Shown: positions 8,992 through 16,327 of the stretch, one piece after another
Layout: each line of letters opens with the position of its first letter
Position numbering within the stretch: position 1 is the first letter of the stretch
Source: Strigomonas culicis
Taxonomy: Eukaryota; Euglenozoa; Kinetoplastea; Trypanosomatida; Trypanosomatidae
DNA: 40,657 nucleotides
Direction of reading: 5' to 3'
Assembly: GCA_000482145.1 (NCBI GenBank)
Contig: AUXH01000107.1
Coordinates: 1-40,657 of the forward strand
Position numbers and translations under genes: made by a program
The notes under the pieces: model-generated
The model's database searches: none
Told to the model about the DNA's origin: nothing
Seen by the model: the letters and a program-made list of their open reading frames with translations, nothing else

Positions 8992-9783
8992 TTACTTGTT
9001 CTTCCTCTTCGGAGACCCAGACGCGGAAGCACGGCGCGCAAGCTCCTCCTCACGGAAGCGGAGGTGATCCTCGCTCACGTAGTCGGGGTCGTAGGCCAGC
9101 TTGTCCGTGCCGGTCTCCACCTGGCGGCGGGTCGACGCGGGCTTGGGCTTGACCGCGTTCAGGAAGCCTAGGCGGTCCTTGAGGAGGTACAGGCCGCCCG
9201 CTAGCAGTGCAAGGAGCGTCAGGTACGTCATGACGGTGCGAGGGTCGGTGCCGAGGGGCTCCAACAGCGCTACGGTGGAGTTGAAGGCAACCTGGAAGTG
9301 GGTGGCATTCGTGATGTTGTCGTGCATGTACAGGCCGAGGACGAGGTTGTAGTCGCCGGGCTCAAAGTACGGGTCAGGGTTGATGGCGTAGTGGAGCGTG
9401 ACGGACTCCCGCTGCGACACCATACGCGCCTGGCGCACGACGGAGAAGTTCTGCAGAACGGTGCCGTAGTTGTTCTTGGGCTGCAGAAAGCCGACCGAGA
9501 GAATGACCGCCTGCGGGTTGATCTGGTTGTTCTGGTACACGACGGCCGTCTCCGTGAAGGTGCCGACGTGGAAGCGGGGGTAGGACTGGTCCGTCGCGTT
9601 GGGGAAGTAGGCACGGCACACGTCCGGCGTCAGCTCGTCCGCCTCGAAGGGCTCCTCCTCCTCCTCCACCTCCTCGTCGAAGTCACTGTCAGCCCTCACG
9701 TAAGCAGTGGTGAAGAGGAAGAAGAGGAGTGAGAGAAGGAGGGCAGCCTTCACCCATGAGAGCTTCGTCGTTAAGGCGGGCAT
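8992..9783 (-). CDS. SSR1: Translocon-associated protein subunit alpha (TRAP-alpha / SSR1)
   Basis: A type I ER membrane protein of 263 residues matching the TRAP-alpha family (PF03896), which sits beside the Sec61 channel and helps nascent chains start translocation. A signal peptide covers residues 1-31. A very acidic stretch follows (36-50), typical of the family. The lumenal beta-sandwich spans about 52-176 and includes five N-glycosylation sequons (Asn62, 112, 156, 159, 168). A single membrane helix lies at about 183-201, followed by a basic cytosolic tail ending KRKNK. The signature region FHVGTFTETAVVYQNNQ aligns with the conserved N-terminal part of the lumenal domain. Length is slightly shorter than the animal protein, as the acidic segment is short. 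The first Met is the start because it opens the signal peptide. Confidence 0.88.
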   Translation of the reverse strand: MPALTTKLSWVKAALLLSLLFFLFTTAYVRADSDFDEEVEEEEEPFEADELTPDVCRAYFPNATDQSYPRFHVGTFTETAVVYQNNQINPQAVILSVGFLQPKNNYGTVLQNFSVVRQARMVSQRESVTLHYAINPDPYFEPGDYNLVLGLYMHDNITNATHFQVAFNSTVALLEPLGTDPRTVMTYLTLLALLAGGLYLLKDRLGFLNAVKPKPASTRRQVETGTDKLAYDPDYVSEDHLRFREEELARRASASGSPKRKNK

Positions 9784-10096
9784 GTGTACTTGTTTTTTTT
9801 TTTACGGTGGTTAATCTAAGAGGTCGGAAAGACGTATGGGGAAAGAAAAAGAATAAGGAGAGAAACGCGCAAAATAGGGATAATCTTTTCATTTGCTTTT
9901 TTTTTTCCACCTCGGGCTATGTGTCACAAACGAGTGTCGCATGAAAGAAAGAAAGACAACCCTTAACAGATTATACCGTCGGGGTTCAGTAACGCAGGTT
10001 TTATGAAAAACAATACAACTATATATGTATCAATACGCCACCATGTGAAATAATGTTAGTTTAGCTATTACTTATTAGTTATACAATACAACGGGC
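9784..10096. other. Intergenic/UTR spacer
   Basis: Short spacer with the TRAP-alpha acceptor, a T-run at 9897-9907, and AT-rich 3' UTR of the small Tim gene. Nothing else is seen. Confidence 0.5.
9816..9866 (-). promoter_or_regulatory. Predicted trans-splice acceptor for TRAP-alpha
   Basis: In sense, a pyrimidine-rich tract (complement of about 9837-9866) runs to an AG at 9816-9817, about 32 nt upstream of the ATG at 9783. Confidence 0.45.
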
Positions 10097-10309
10097 CTAC
10101 TTCCCAAACTTTTGGTTCTTATCCAGTGCATGCGAGATGATCCTGTGTGTCCGAAGGTAGCGCCACGCACACCTATCAATGCAGTGCACCTCGTTCATGT
10201 TTAGCTCGTTCGACGTCAGGTCACTGCAGCACAGATTGAAACACTCGGAGCGCATGTTGGACATCATCGTCTCGATGCGATAGGATTCCTGCTTCACGCC
10301 TACGTTCAT
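10097..10309 (-). CDS. Small Tim chaperone (Tim9/Tim10/Tim8/Tim13 family)
   Basis: A 70-residue protein with the twin CX3C motif of small Tim proteins (PF02953): Cys23/Cys27 and Cys43/Cys47, separated by 15 residues, within two predicted helices. Small Tims form hexameric chaperones in the mitochondrial intermembrane space. They escort hydrophobic precursors, such as carrier proteins, to the TIM22-type translocase. There is no N-terminal presequence, as expected because these proteins are imported by the Mia40/Erv-type oxidative route (trypanosomatids appear to lack a canonical Mia40). An extra Cys28 follows the first motif. The subfamily cannot be set from sequence alone. The basic C-terminal tail RTHRIISHALDKNQKFGK is unassigned. 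Confidence 0.85.
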   Translation of the reverse strand: MNVGVKQESYRIETMMSNMRSECFNLCCSDLTSNELNMNEVHCIDRCAWRYLRTHRIISHALDKNQKFGK

Positions 10310-10424
10310 GTTGGACCTTTACAATAATAAATACAATCGTTGTTTTACTAGTGTTCCTATGGGTGATCCTACGGTGACGTTGCCTTCCAGTTAAATGGGG
10401 ACTACTAGTTTACAAAAAGAGAAA

Positions 10425-10466
<42 letters not shown>

Positions 10467-11037
10467 AGCACGTTCCACTGCAAACATCGTATAACACACA
10501 GACGTGTGCGAGAAGAGACACATATCATGATACATATGGAGAAACCACCATACATCTTGTCCAGCATCACAATGCTACTGATGCCAAGGGAGTTAGTACA
10601 TAAAATAAGTTAATTTGTAAGTCAGTGAAAAAAAAAAGATTCTAAATTCCTAGAATTGAAAACAAATCATGTCCTGAACTTCTTTTTTGTGTGTGTGGTT
10701 GTTATTGTTTGTAGGTTTGTTGGATGTTCTTTGGATTGTGTTCCTGGCCGACAAAACCATTCCTTATTCATTCCTCTACTAAAAGAGTTGCTTGTCTTGA
10801 AAACACGATTGTATTCATTATGTGAAAAATGCGTGTGTGTATTCGTATGACGCTTATTACACTACATGACACACCATCGATGGTGCGTATCCTTACGGTA
10901 TGCCCACCTTCGCTCTAACTGTCAGTGCCCCATCCAAAGTGGTGGCGGCGCGCTGCGTGACGCAGAAGCAGACAGCAACAACCAGGCCGAAAGACATAAC
11001 ATGAGAGAAGGGAGAGAGCAAACGGCAAAGACTGAGT
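10310..11037. other. Intergenic/UTR spacer
   Basis: About 730 bases without a convincing gene. It holds the GT/GA compound microsatellite (10425-10466), which in sense forms a CT tract near the small Tim 5' UTR, and further T/G-rich and A-rich stretches. The upstream part (10870-11037) is the likely 3' UTR of the next gene. Confidence 0.5.
10425..10466. repeat. Compound (GT)n(GA)n microsatellite
   Basis: About 11 GT units (10425-10447) run directly into about 9 AG units (to 10466). In sense this reads CT-repeat then AC-repeat about 115 nt upstream of the small Tim ATG, so the CT part may serve as a trans-splicing pyrimidine tract. The same compound pattern recurs at 37868-37914. Confidence 0.9.
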
Positions 11038-11403
11038 TTATTGTGTCGAGCTGCACTTCAAAGCCGTAAATCCTCCAAATACTTTTTCGCATGCAAAAAC
11101 GCAGGTTGACATATTTTGCAAGCAGATGAGATTGGCCAGAAAGGTTACGGGGGTGCCCTCTGCGACCATGGCGGACACCATCTGGACCAGGCTGGAGTAC
11201 TCGGCACCGCTGAGCGCCAGCACGCCGCTGGCGCCACCCGAGAGATTGAGCAGGGAGCCACCGAACAGCGGCGAACTGGCCAGGCCCTGCTGCGTGAAGG
11301 AGATGGCGGTCGGCCGCACAAACCCGGTCATCAGCGGGCTGCGCGTCGCGTTGAGGTGGCGCTGGGTAAACGCGCGACCCATGTAAAACACAGAGCGTCT
11401 CAT
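11038..11403 (-). CDS. Short mitochondrial-type protein, unknown function
   Basis: I do not recognise the family. The frame encodes 121 residues. The N-terminus (MRRSVFYMGRAFTQRHL) is rich in Arg and hydroxylated residues with no acidic residues, which fits a mitochondrial targeting sequence. The middle is Gly/Ser/Leu-rich, followed by a hydrophobic stretch (SSLVQMVSAMVAEGTP). Third-codon-position GC is about 86% up to residue 85 and then falls abruptly to about 47% for the last 36 codons. The fall coincides with a five-G run at 11149-11153. If that run were one base shorter, the frame would stop at 11145-11147, right after EGTP. The C-terminal third may therefore be an artefact. A small subunit of a mitochondrial complex is a reasonable guess but not shown. 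Confidence 0.6.
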   Translation of the reverse strand: MRRSVFYMGRAFTQRHLNATRSPLMTGFVRPTAISFTQQGLASSPLFGGSLLNLSGGASGVLALSGAEYSSLVQMVSAMVAEGTPVTFLANLICLQNMSTCVFACEKVFGGFTALKCSSTQ

Positions 11404-11741
11404 TATTCAGTGGACGATACAGAAGACCTAGGTGCCAGACAAGAATGTATACACGATACAAGGGAAGAGAAAGGAGGAGAGGTACAAAGGGAAGCTTGTT
11501 CTGTGCGACAAATCGGAAGAATGACGCACTGCCAAATACAGTAAACAGGACCCACCAAGGAAGTAATCACTCCTTTCTAGAGCTGATGTTGTTGCTAGCT
11601 AATTCATTCTTGTTTTTATTTAGTATACTGTGATATTTCAAGGAAAATCCGTTCTGTCCTTTGCTCTTGTAACGAGGTAAACGAGGGGGAAAAAAAAACA
11701 GGAAACACTGTAGATGATACACCCCTCAGCCGTGCCAACCG
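11404..11741. other. Intergenic/UTR spacer
   Basis: Spacer between the short mitochondrial-type gene and the next gene's stop; purine-rich 11458-11480 (pyrimidine tract in sense) is the probable trans-splicing signal for the short gene. No gene seen. Confidence 0.45.
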
Positions 11742-13964
11742 TTACTCTGTCCAATCCGCGTTCCACACGTCGTCCCCACCACCGTCCGCGTTCGGCGCTG
11801 CGGCAGCGCTGTTCGTCTTGAGGCGCAGCGTCCTCCCCCCTGCCGCGCTGGCCTGCGCGGGGGGCAGGGCCGCGCGCGCGTCACCCTGATGGCCAATGTA
11901 AAAGAGGACGGTCCCCTCCCCGTGGCCGCGGCGCACTTCAAACCACTCGGGCAGCTGCAACGCGAGGTCCACCAGGGATCCGACGTGCAGCTTCACAAAC
12001 GCTCTTCCCTCGTCGCCCAGCCGGTTGAGGACGGACACCTCCACGCTGCCTCCCAGGCACTCCAGTGCCATCAACTTCAGCACATCATCGAGCGAGCTGA
12101 TGCGCGGCGCCAGTGTGTCCGCCGGCGGCGGTGGCACACCCACTCGACCCACAATGAGCTCGGCCGTCATGAACGCCGAATACGTGCGGAAGTACGCTCG
12201 GTTCCGCGTCAGCATGGTGATCTTCACGTTGAAGGGGAGGCGGTTCTGCGCCTCACTCAGCTGCTGCTGCCACGACACCACCTGGTGCGCCGGCAACGTG
12301 TCGTACAGCATCTCCGCCTTTTCCGCCTCCGTAAAGCGCTTCGCGGTCTCCCGGTTCTGCTGATACCTTGCGTAGCCTTTTACCCTATCCTGCACCAGCA
12401 GCTGCGGTGTGTACACTCTGCCATCCACGTACGAAAAGAGCAGCGAGTGGAAGCTCAGAAACGCACCCATCGCGGCCTCCATCGCGGGCGGCGCTGCGCC
12501 GTCGCCGAACACCTCCGCGAGCTGCTGCTGTACAAAGTAGGGCAGCGCGCGGGAGAGTTCCACCGGCGTCGGCGCCCCCGCAGCGATCGCCCGCCGCGCG
12601 TAGTACAGCACGAGCGGCAGCGGCGTCGTGTCGGCGGTGAGGCTGCTCGGTCGGTCCGCGGCCGACAGCACCGCCCACGGCCGCACGGTCGCGGCGGCGA
12701 AGTCGACGTCGAACAGGTGCCGGAAGCGGTCGAAGATGAGGATGTAGGCGCCGGCGGGGAAGGCCTCCGCACCGCCGGTGTGGCCAAGCGCGGCCCGCAT
12801 CTGCTGCGTCGTGTCGGTGGACAGCAGCGCCGCGACCTGCTCCATCCGCACGCCCTTGATGAAGTGCAGCACGCTGTGTCGCTCCTGCATGTGCGCGCGC
12901 ATCTCCTGCAGCAGCGTCTGGCCAAGCGGCGCCACGTTGGCGGTCGTCACCGCGTGCCGCACCTCCGGGTGCTCCACGTCCTCGTACGACGTCGCCGGCT
13001 GCAGCAGCAGCCGCACAAACGTGGCGTCCGCCGTCGGACCGAACGACCGCACGTCGACCGCGACGCGCTCGGACTTCTGCTGCGTGAGGAAGGCCACGTG
13101 CTGCGCCGCGGGCCGCGCGCCGAGGAGCGGCCCCAGCAGCGGGTGCGCCGCCGCGACGGCCAGCGGCACGTAGTACGACGCGGGGATCGCCGCGAGCAGC
13201 GCGGCCTCGGCGCCCCACGGGAGAAAGGGCGCCGCCATGTCGCGCCAGAGGGACGACGGCGTCGGCGCCTCCGCGGCGCCACCGGCGGCGGGGAGCGCGT
13301 GGATGTGGCCGAGGCCGTCCGTGTGGAACCACCGCCAACAAGACCGCACGAGGCGGCCCACGTCGAGCACACCGAAGAGGCGCGGCGCCGCTGTGGCGGC
13401 GGCGCCGCCGCCGTCCACGACGAAGGGTGTTTGCGACAGCAGCGCGCTCATCTCCGATACGGACGGGTGTGCCTGGGAGAAGAAGGAGCGCCGCGGCAGG
13501 TGCCGCGCGACAGCAAACATGCCCAGCATCGCCGCGACGCCGTGCCGGTCCGGCCCGGGGACGTCCTGCAGCGCATCCCGCGGAAGCACCACGTGGATGT
13601 TGTTCGCAAAGGAAACCACCATGAACGCGGCGCTGTTCTGCCGGAAAAAGGAGAGCGCGCCACCGTCGTACTGCTCCGCGAGCCGCTCCATCGTGCTGTC
13701 CTCCAAGTGCTGGCTCACGCAGGCAATGGGCAGAGGGCCGGTTGTCGCCAGGGCCGCCTTCACCGCCAGCAGCAGCGGCTCTGGCGGGGCAGCGCCGGAG
13801 GTGGCACCAGCCAGCGGTCCCGCGGGGGACCGGGTGGGGAGCGGCGCACCATGGCCAAGCGTCGCAGCGCCCGACGATGAGCTGTACTGTGCAGCGACCA
13901 AACGGATACGGTGTGGCCGCCTATGGGCAGAGTGAAGAAACCGTTCTACGAATCGACGCAGCAT
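11742..13964 (-). CDS. Mitochondrial protein with repeated winged-helix-like units
   Basis: No named family recognised. I start at the Met at 13964 (MLRRFVERFLHSAHRR), which gives a strong mitochondrial presequence and 740 residues; Met at 13979 adds five. The protein appears to be built from a recurring unit of about 60-70 residues ending in the pattern G-[SA]-L-x(2-3)-F/L-x(4-6)-F-x-V-x(n)-hydrophobic strand. The clearest copies are at about 65-130 (GGALSFFRQNSAAFMV) and 622-692 (GSLVDLALQLPEWFEV). Less regular copies include one with MGAFLSFHSLLFSYVDGRVY. Such units resemble winged-helix/OST-HTH (LOTUS)-like RNA-binding folds. In trypanosomatids a mitochondrial protein of this kind would most plausibly act in RNA editing, RNA processing or mitoribosome assembly; this is inference. 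A Gly/Ala/Asp tail ends in WNADWTE. Confidence 0.75.
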   Translation of the reverse strand: MLRRFVERFLHSAHRRPHRIRLVAAQYSSSSGAATLGHGAPLPTRSPAGPLAGATSGAAPPEPLLLAVKAALATTGPLPIACVSQHLEDSTMERLAEQYDGGALSFFRQNSAAFMVVSFANNIHVVLPRDALQDVPGPDRHGVAAMLGMFAVARHLPRRSFFSQAHPSVSEMSALLSQTPFVVDGGGAAATAAPRLFGVLDVGRLVRSCWRWFHTDGLGHIHALPAAGGAAEAPTPSSLWRDMAAPFLPWGAEAALLAAIPASYYVPLAVAAAHPLLGPLLGARPAAQHVAFLTQQKSERVAVDVRSFGPTADATFVRLLLQPATSYEDVEHPEVRHAVTTANVAPLGQTLLQEMRAHMQERHSVLHFIKGVRMEQVAALLSTDTTQQMRAALGHTGGAEAFPAGAYILIFDRFRHLFDVDFAAATVRPWAVLSAADRPSSLTADTTPLPLVLYYARRAIAAGAPTPVELSRALPYFVQQQLAEVFGDGAAPPAMEAAMGAFLSFHSLLFSYVDGRVYTPQLLVQDRVKGYARYQQNRETAKRFTEAEKAEMLYDTLPAHQVVSWQQQLSEAQNRLPFNVKITMLTRNRAYFRTYSAFMTAELIVGRVGVPPPPADTLAPRISSLDDVLKLMALECLGGSVEVSVLNRLGDEGRAFVKLHVGSLVDLALQLPEWFEVRRGHGEGTVLFYIGHQGDARAALPPAQASAAGGRTLRLKTNSAAAAPNADGGGDDVWNADWTE

Positions 13965-14296
13965 AGCATGTTGATACACGGAAGGGGATGGTGAGAAGAG
14001 CTAGAACCACTGCTTGTGAAAAAAAAGAAGGACTGCAACCAAAAAAGAAGTAGAGAGAAACGAACAGATCTCGCCGAATAGTAAACCAGTTGTTCATACG
14101 ATACTCATCAAGTGTCACATGACAAAAGCATACCACAAAGCCACACACGTACAATGGACGTGCCTTCCCTCTTTCGCTTCATTAGAACAGCGGTGAATAT
14201 GTTCTAGATACCCCCCGTGCGTATTGTTGCTCCTGTGGTGGTGGTGGTCCCATCATTGGGTGAACCCAAGGTAGCCTCACGACCGCACGTCTGCCC
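13965..14296. other. Intergenic/UTR spacer
   Basis: Contains the probable acceptor region of the gene at 11742-13964 (purine-rich plus strand near 14018-14060) and the 3' UTR of the carrier gene, including a short GGT-type triplet repeat near 14235-14248. No gene seen. Confidence 0.45.
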
Positions 14297-15493
14297 TTAC
14301 TCCTGACGCTTGTGCAGGTACTTATTCTTGTCCACCCTCGCAAAGTCCTGCGCCAGGTGGAAGAGGCTCTGCCCCATCGCCATGCCCACGCCGATGCGCA
14401 GCGACCCCCAGCCGATGTTGAGTCGGCTGTTCGCCCACTGCCACGACTTGATCGGATGGTGATGGTGCTTCTCGCCCCACCGCACCAAGTTGCCGTACAT
14501 CCGCCAGCACCAGCCCGCCGAGGTTTCCGGCGGCAGCGACGCGCCCGGCGGCCGCGGGCTCGCGGCGGCGGCGGCCGCAGCTACCACGCGATGCTCGGCC
14601 GCCGCCAGCTCCGGCACGCCGAGGGTGCCGGAGAAGGTGCATCCGTTGCGCCATACAAAGAAGTACTGGGTGTAGAAGGATCGTAGGAGCTGAAAGTAGT
14701 TGAGCGGGATGGAGCCGGGCGGCGTGCCGTACACGATGGAGCGCACATAGTTGAAGGGCGAGCTAAGGGTGGACGCCATGACGGCTGCCACAAGGTTGGA
14801 GAAGAACATGCATGTCTCACAGGTGCCGGAGCCCAGCAATTTTTCACCCGACGCCGCCGATCCCTTCTCCGCGCGCTCCTCCTCGTACCACGGCAGCTTC
14901 GTTGACGCGTTCATCACCACGTCGTCAAAGAACAACTTCCACGAGTTCATGCGGCGGAGCGTTTCGTAGACAATGCCAAAGACGCTATCGCGAATCATCG
15001 TCGTCACGCAGCCTCTAAAAAAGATGGGCACACCACCTTCCTTGAACATGTGCTTCGCTGTTTGCCAAAAGGTCACCCCACGCGCATCGCTATTCCACAT
15101 TCTAAATTTCACAGCCTGTAGCGTGTTGAGCGCGAGACCGTTGACGGAGCCCGCGAAGAGGCCGATCAGCATGGAGTTGAGCCGCGGCGACGTCTCCGCC
15201 TGGCACACCTGCGGCAGACAGCGACCAATATAGAGCCGCGCGCTGTCCTGCCAGAACATGTACGACGCGCCGACCAGCGTCCGGTACACGGCCGCATTCA
15301 TAAATCCCTGAAAGGGACGTTCAAAGTTGCGCCAGTCGAGGAAGTGCTTACGCCTAAACTTCACCCGCACGTAGAGGGCGCGATCGATGGGGTTGAACAG
15401 GACCGCCTGGGCGGCGCCGCTCACGAGCGCGGGCCCTGCCGTGTAGAAAAAGCCTTCTTTCTCCTCGGCGCGTGCGCTGTGTCTAGCTGCCAT
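14297..15493 (-). CDS. Divergent mitochondrial carrier family protein
   Basis: A member of the mitochondrial carrier superfamily (PF00153), which exchanges metabolites across the inner mitochondrial membrane. I start at the Met at 15493 (MAARHSARAE), giving 398 residues; the longer frame translates leader sequence. Three repeat-like modules can be traced. The first has NPIDRALYVRVKF after a Gly/Ala-rich helix (PxDxx[RK] with the last basic residue missing). The second has LNTLQAVKFRMW (Pro and Asp missing). The third has SPFNYVRSIVYG (PxNxxR, Asp to Asn). Matrix-loop motifs such as FFRGCVTTMIRDSVFGIVYE fit the family well. An Ala-rich low-complexity insert (AAAAAAA) and a HHHH run precede the last helix. 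Degenerate signatures suggest an atypical substrate or a non-transport role. Substrate unknown. Confidence 0.75.
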   Translation of the reverse strand: MAARHSARAEEKEGFFYTAGPALVSGAAQAVLFNPIDRALYVRVKFRRKHFLDWRNFERPFQGFMNAAVYRTLVGASYMFWQDSARLYIGRCLPQVCQAETSPRLNSMLIGLFAGSVNGLALNTLQAVKFRMWNSDARGVTFWQTAKHMFKEGGVPIFFRGCVTTMIRDSVFGIVYETLRRMNSWKLFFDDVVMNASTKLPWYEEERAEKGSAASGEKLLGSGTCETCMFFSNLVAAVMASTLSSPFNYVRSIVYGTPPGSIPLNYFQLLRSFYTQYFFVWRNGCTFSGTLGVPELAAAEHRVVAAAAAAASPRPPGASLPPETSAGWCWRMYGNLVRWGEKHHHHPIKSWQWANSRLNIGWGSLRIGVGMAMGQSLFHLAQDFARVDKNKYLHKRQE

Positions 15494-16327
15494 TGGACAC
15501 ACGCAACGTGCTCCACTAAGAATATATAATAGATCCAACTGATGCCCCCGTAAGTAGTACGATTGTAAATAATAAAGTAGGATGAAAGACAAACCACAAG
15601 ATAAAATGAGAAGTTACCTCACGAGTATCAAAGGGAGGGGGGGCCTAAAGGTACCTCTCAGAGCTACAACGTCACCTTTTTTTGTTGATCCGCAGTACTT
15701 CTGTTTCCTCCTTGCACTAGCTTTTTTGTTTGTTTGTTTCTCTAGAGGAATAAGAGGAAGACAACACGTGACTGAAAAGGAAAAAAAGGAAGTCAAATAA
15801 ATATGAGATTAAAAAAAAAAGTTTTGAAAAAAAAAGAACGTTTTTGCTTTCTTTGGTTAAGGAATCAGAAGCAATCCCTTACCGTCTTAGAATTTGAGAC
15901 TTCCGTGTACGACAAAAAAAACATATAGATTTAGAGGAGAGACAAGCAAAACATGAAGACATACACAAATAGAGAGCAAAAGAGTGATTCCATCGCCATA
16001 CGGAAGAAGGTATTAAAACAGCACTACTTGCTGTGGTGTTTGACACTTCTCCTTCGACAAGAAAAATGTATTATTCCCGCCAGGTACACAAAACAAAAAG
16101 TGTATAATAAGCCAAGTTTTAGAAATAGAACAGGAAAAAGAGAGAGAGAGAGATAGAAAAAAAAACATCTATTATTATTACTACAGTGTTATAGAAGTGA
16201 TTATCACGCTATGATCTTTTTTTTTTAGACTCTTGTTTTTTCTTATTTATTTGTTTTTTTTTTCCTTCCTCGACAACATAATAATTGGTAGATTCTTCTC
16301 CTTCTTCTTCTTTTTTATTCTATTCGA
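15494..16327. other. AT-rich intergenic/UTR spacer
   Basis: About 830 bases with no supported gene. Poly-A/T homopolymers are frequent (for example 15811-15833 and 16222-16263), with a short GA repeat at about 16139-16152. The small open frames on both strands have AT-rich, irregular codon use and look random. It should include the 5' UTR of the carrier gene and the 3' UTR of the API5-like gene. Confidence 0.5.

Noticed and set aside
10922..11461. A 179-codon minus-strand frame overlapping the short mitochondrial-type gene
   Set aside because: Lacks the targeting N-terminus and has Arg/Pro/Ala-rich shadow composition where the other frame shows strong G/C-ending codons.
11889..13880. A 663-codon plus-strand open frame opposite the mitochondrial repeat-type protein
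   Set aside because: It is Arg/His/Val-rich shadow translation of a GC-rich gene; the minus frame has a presequence, better codon use and the cluster's strand.
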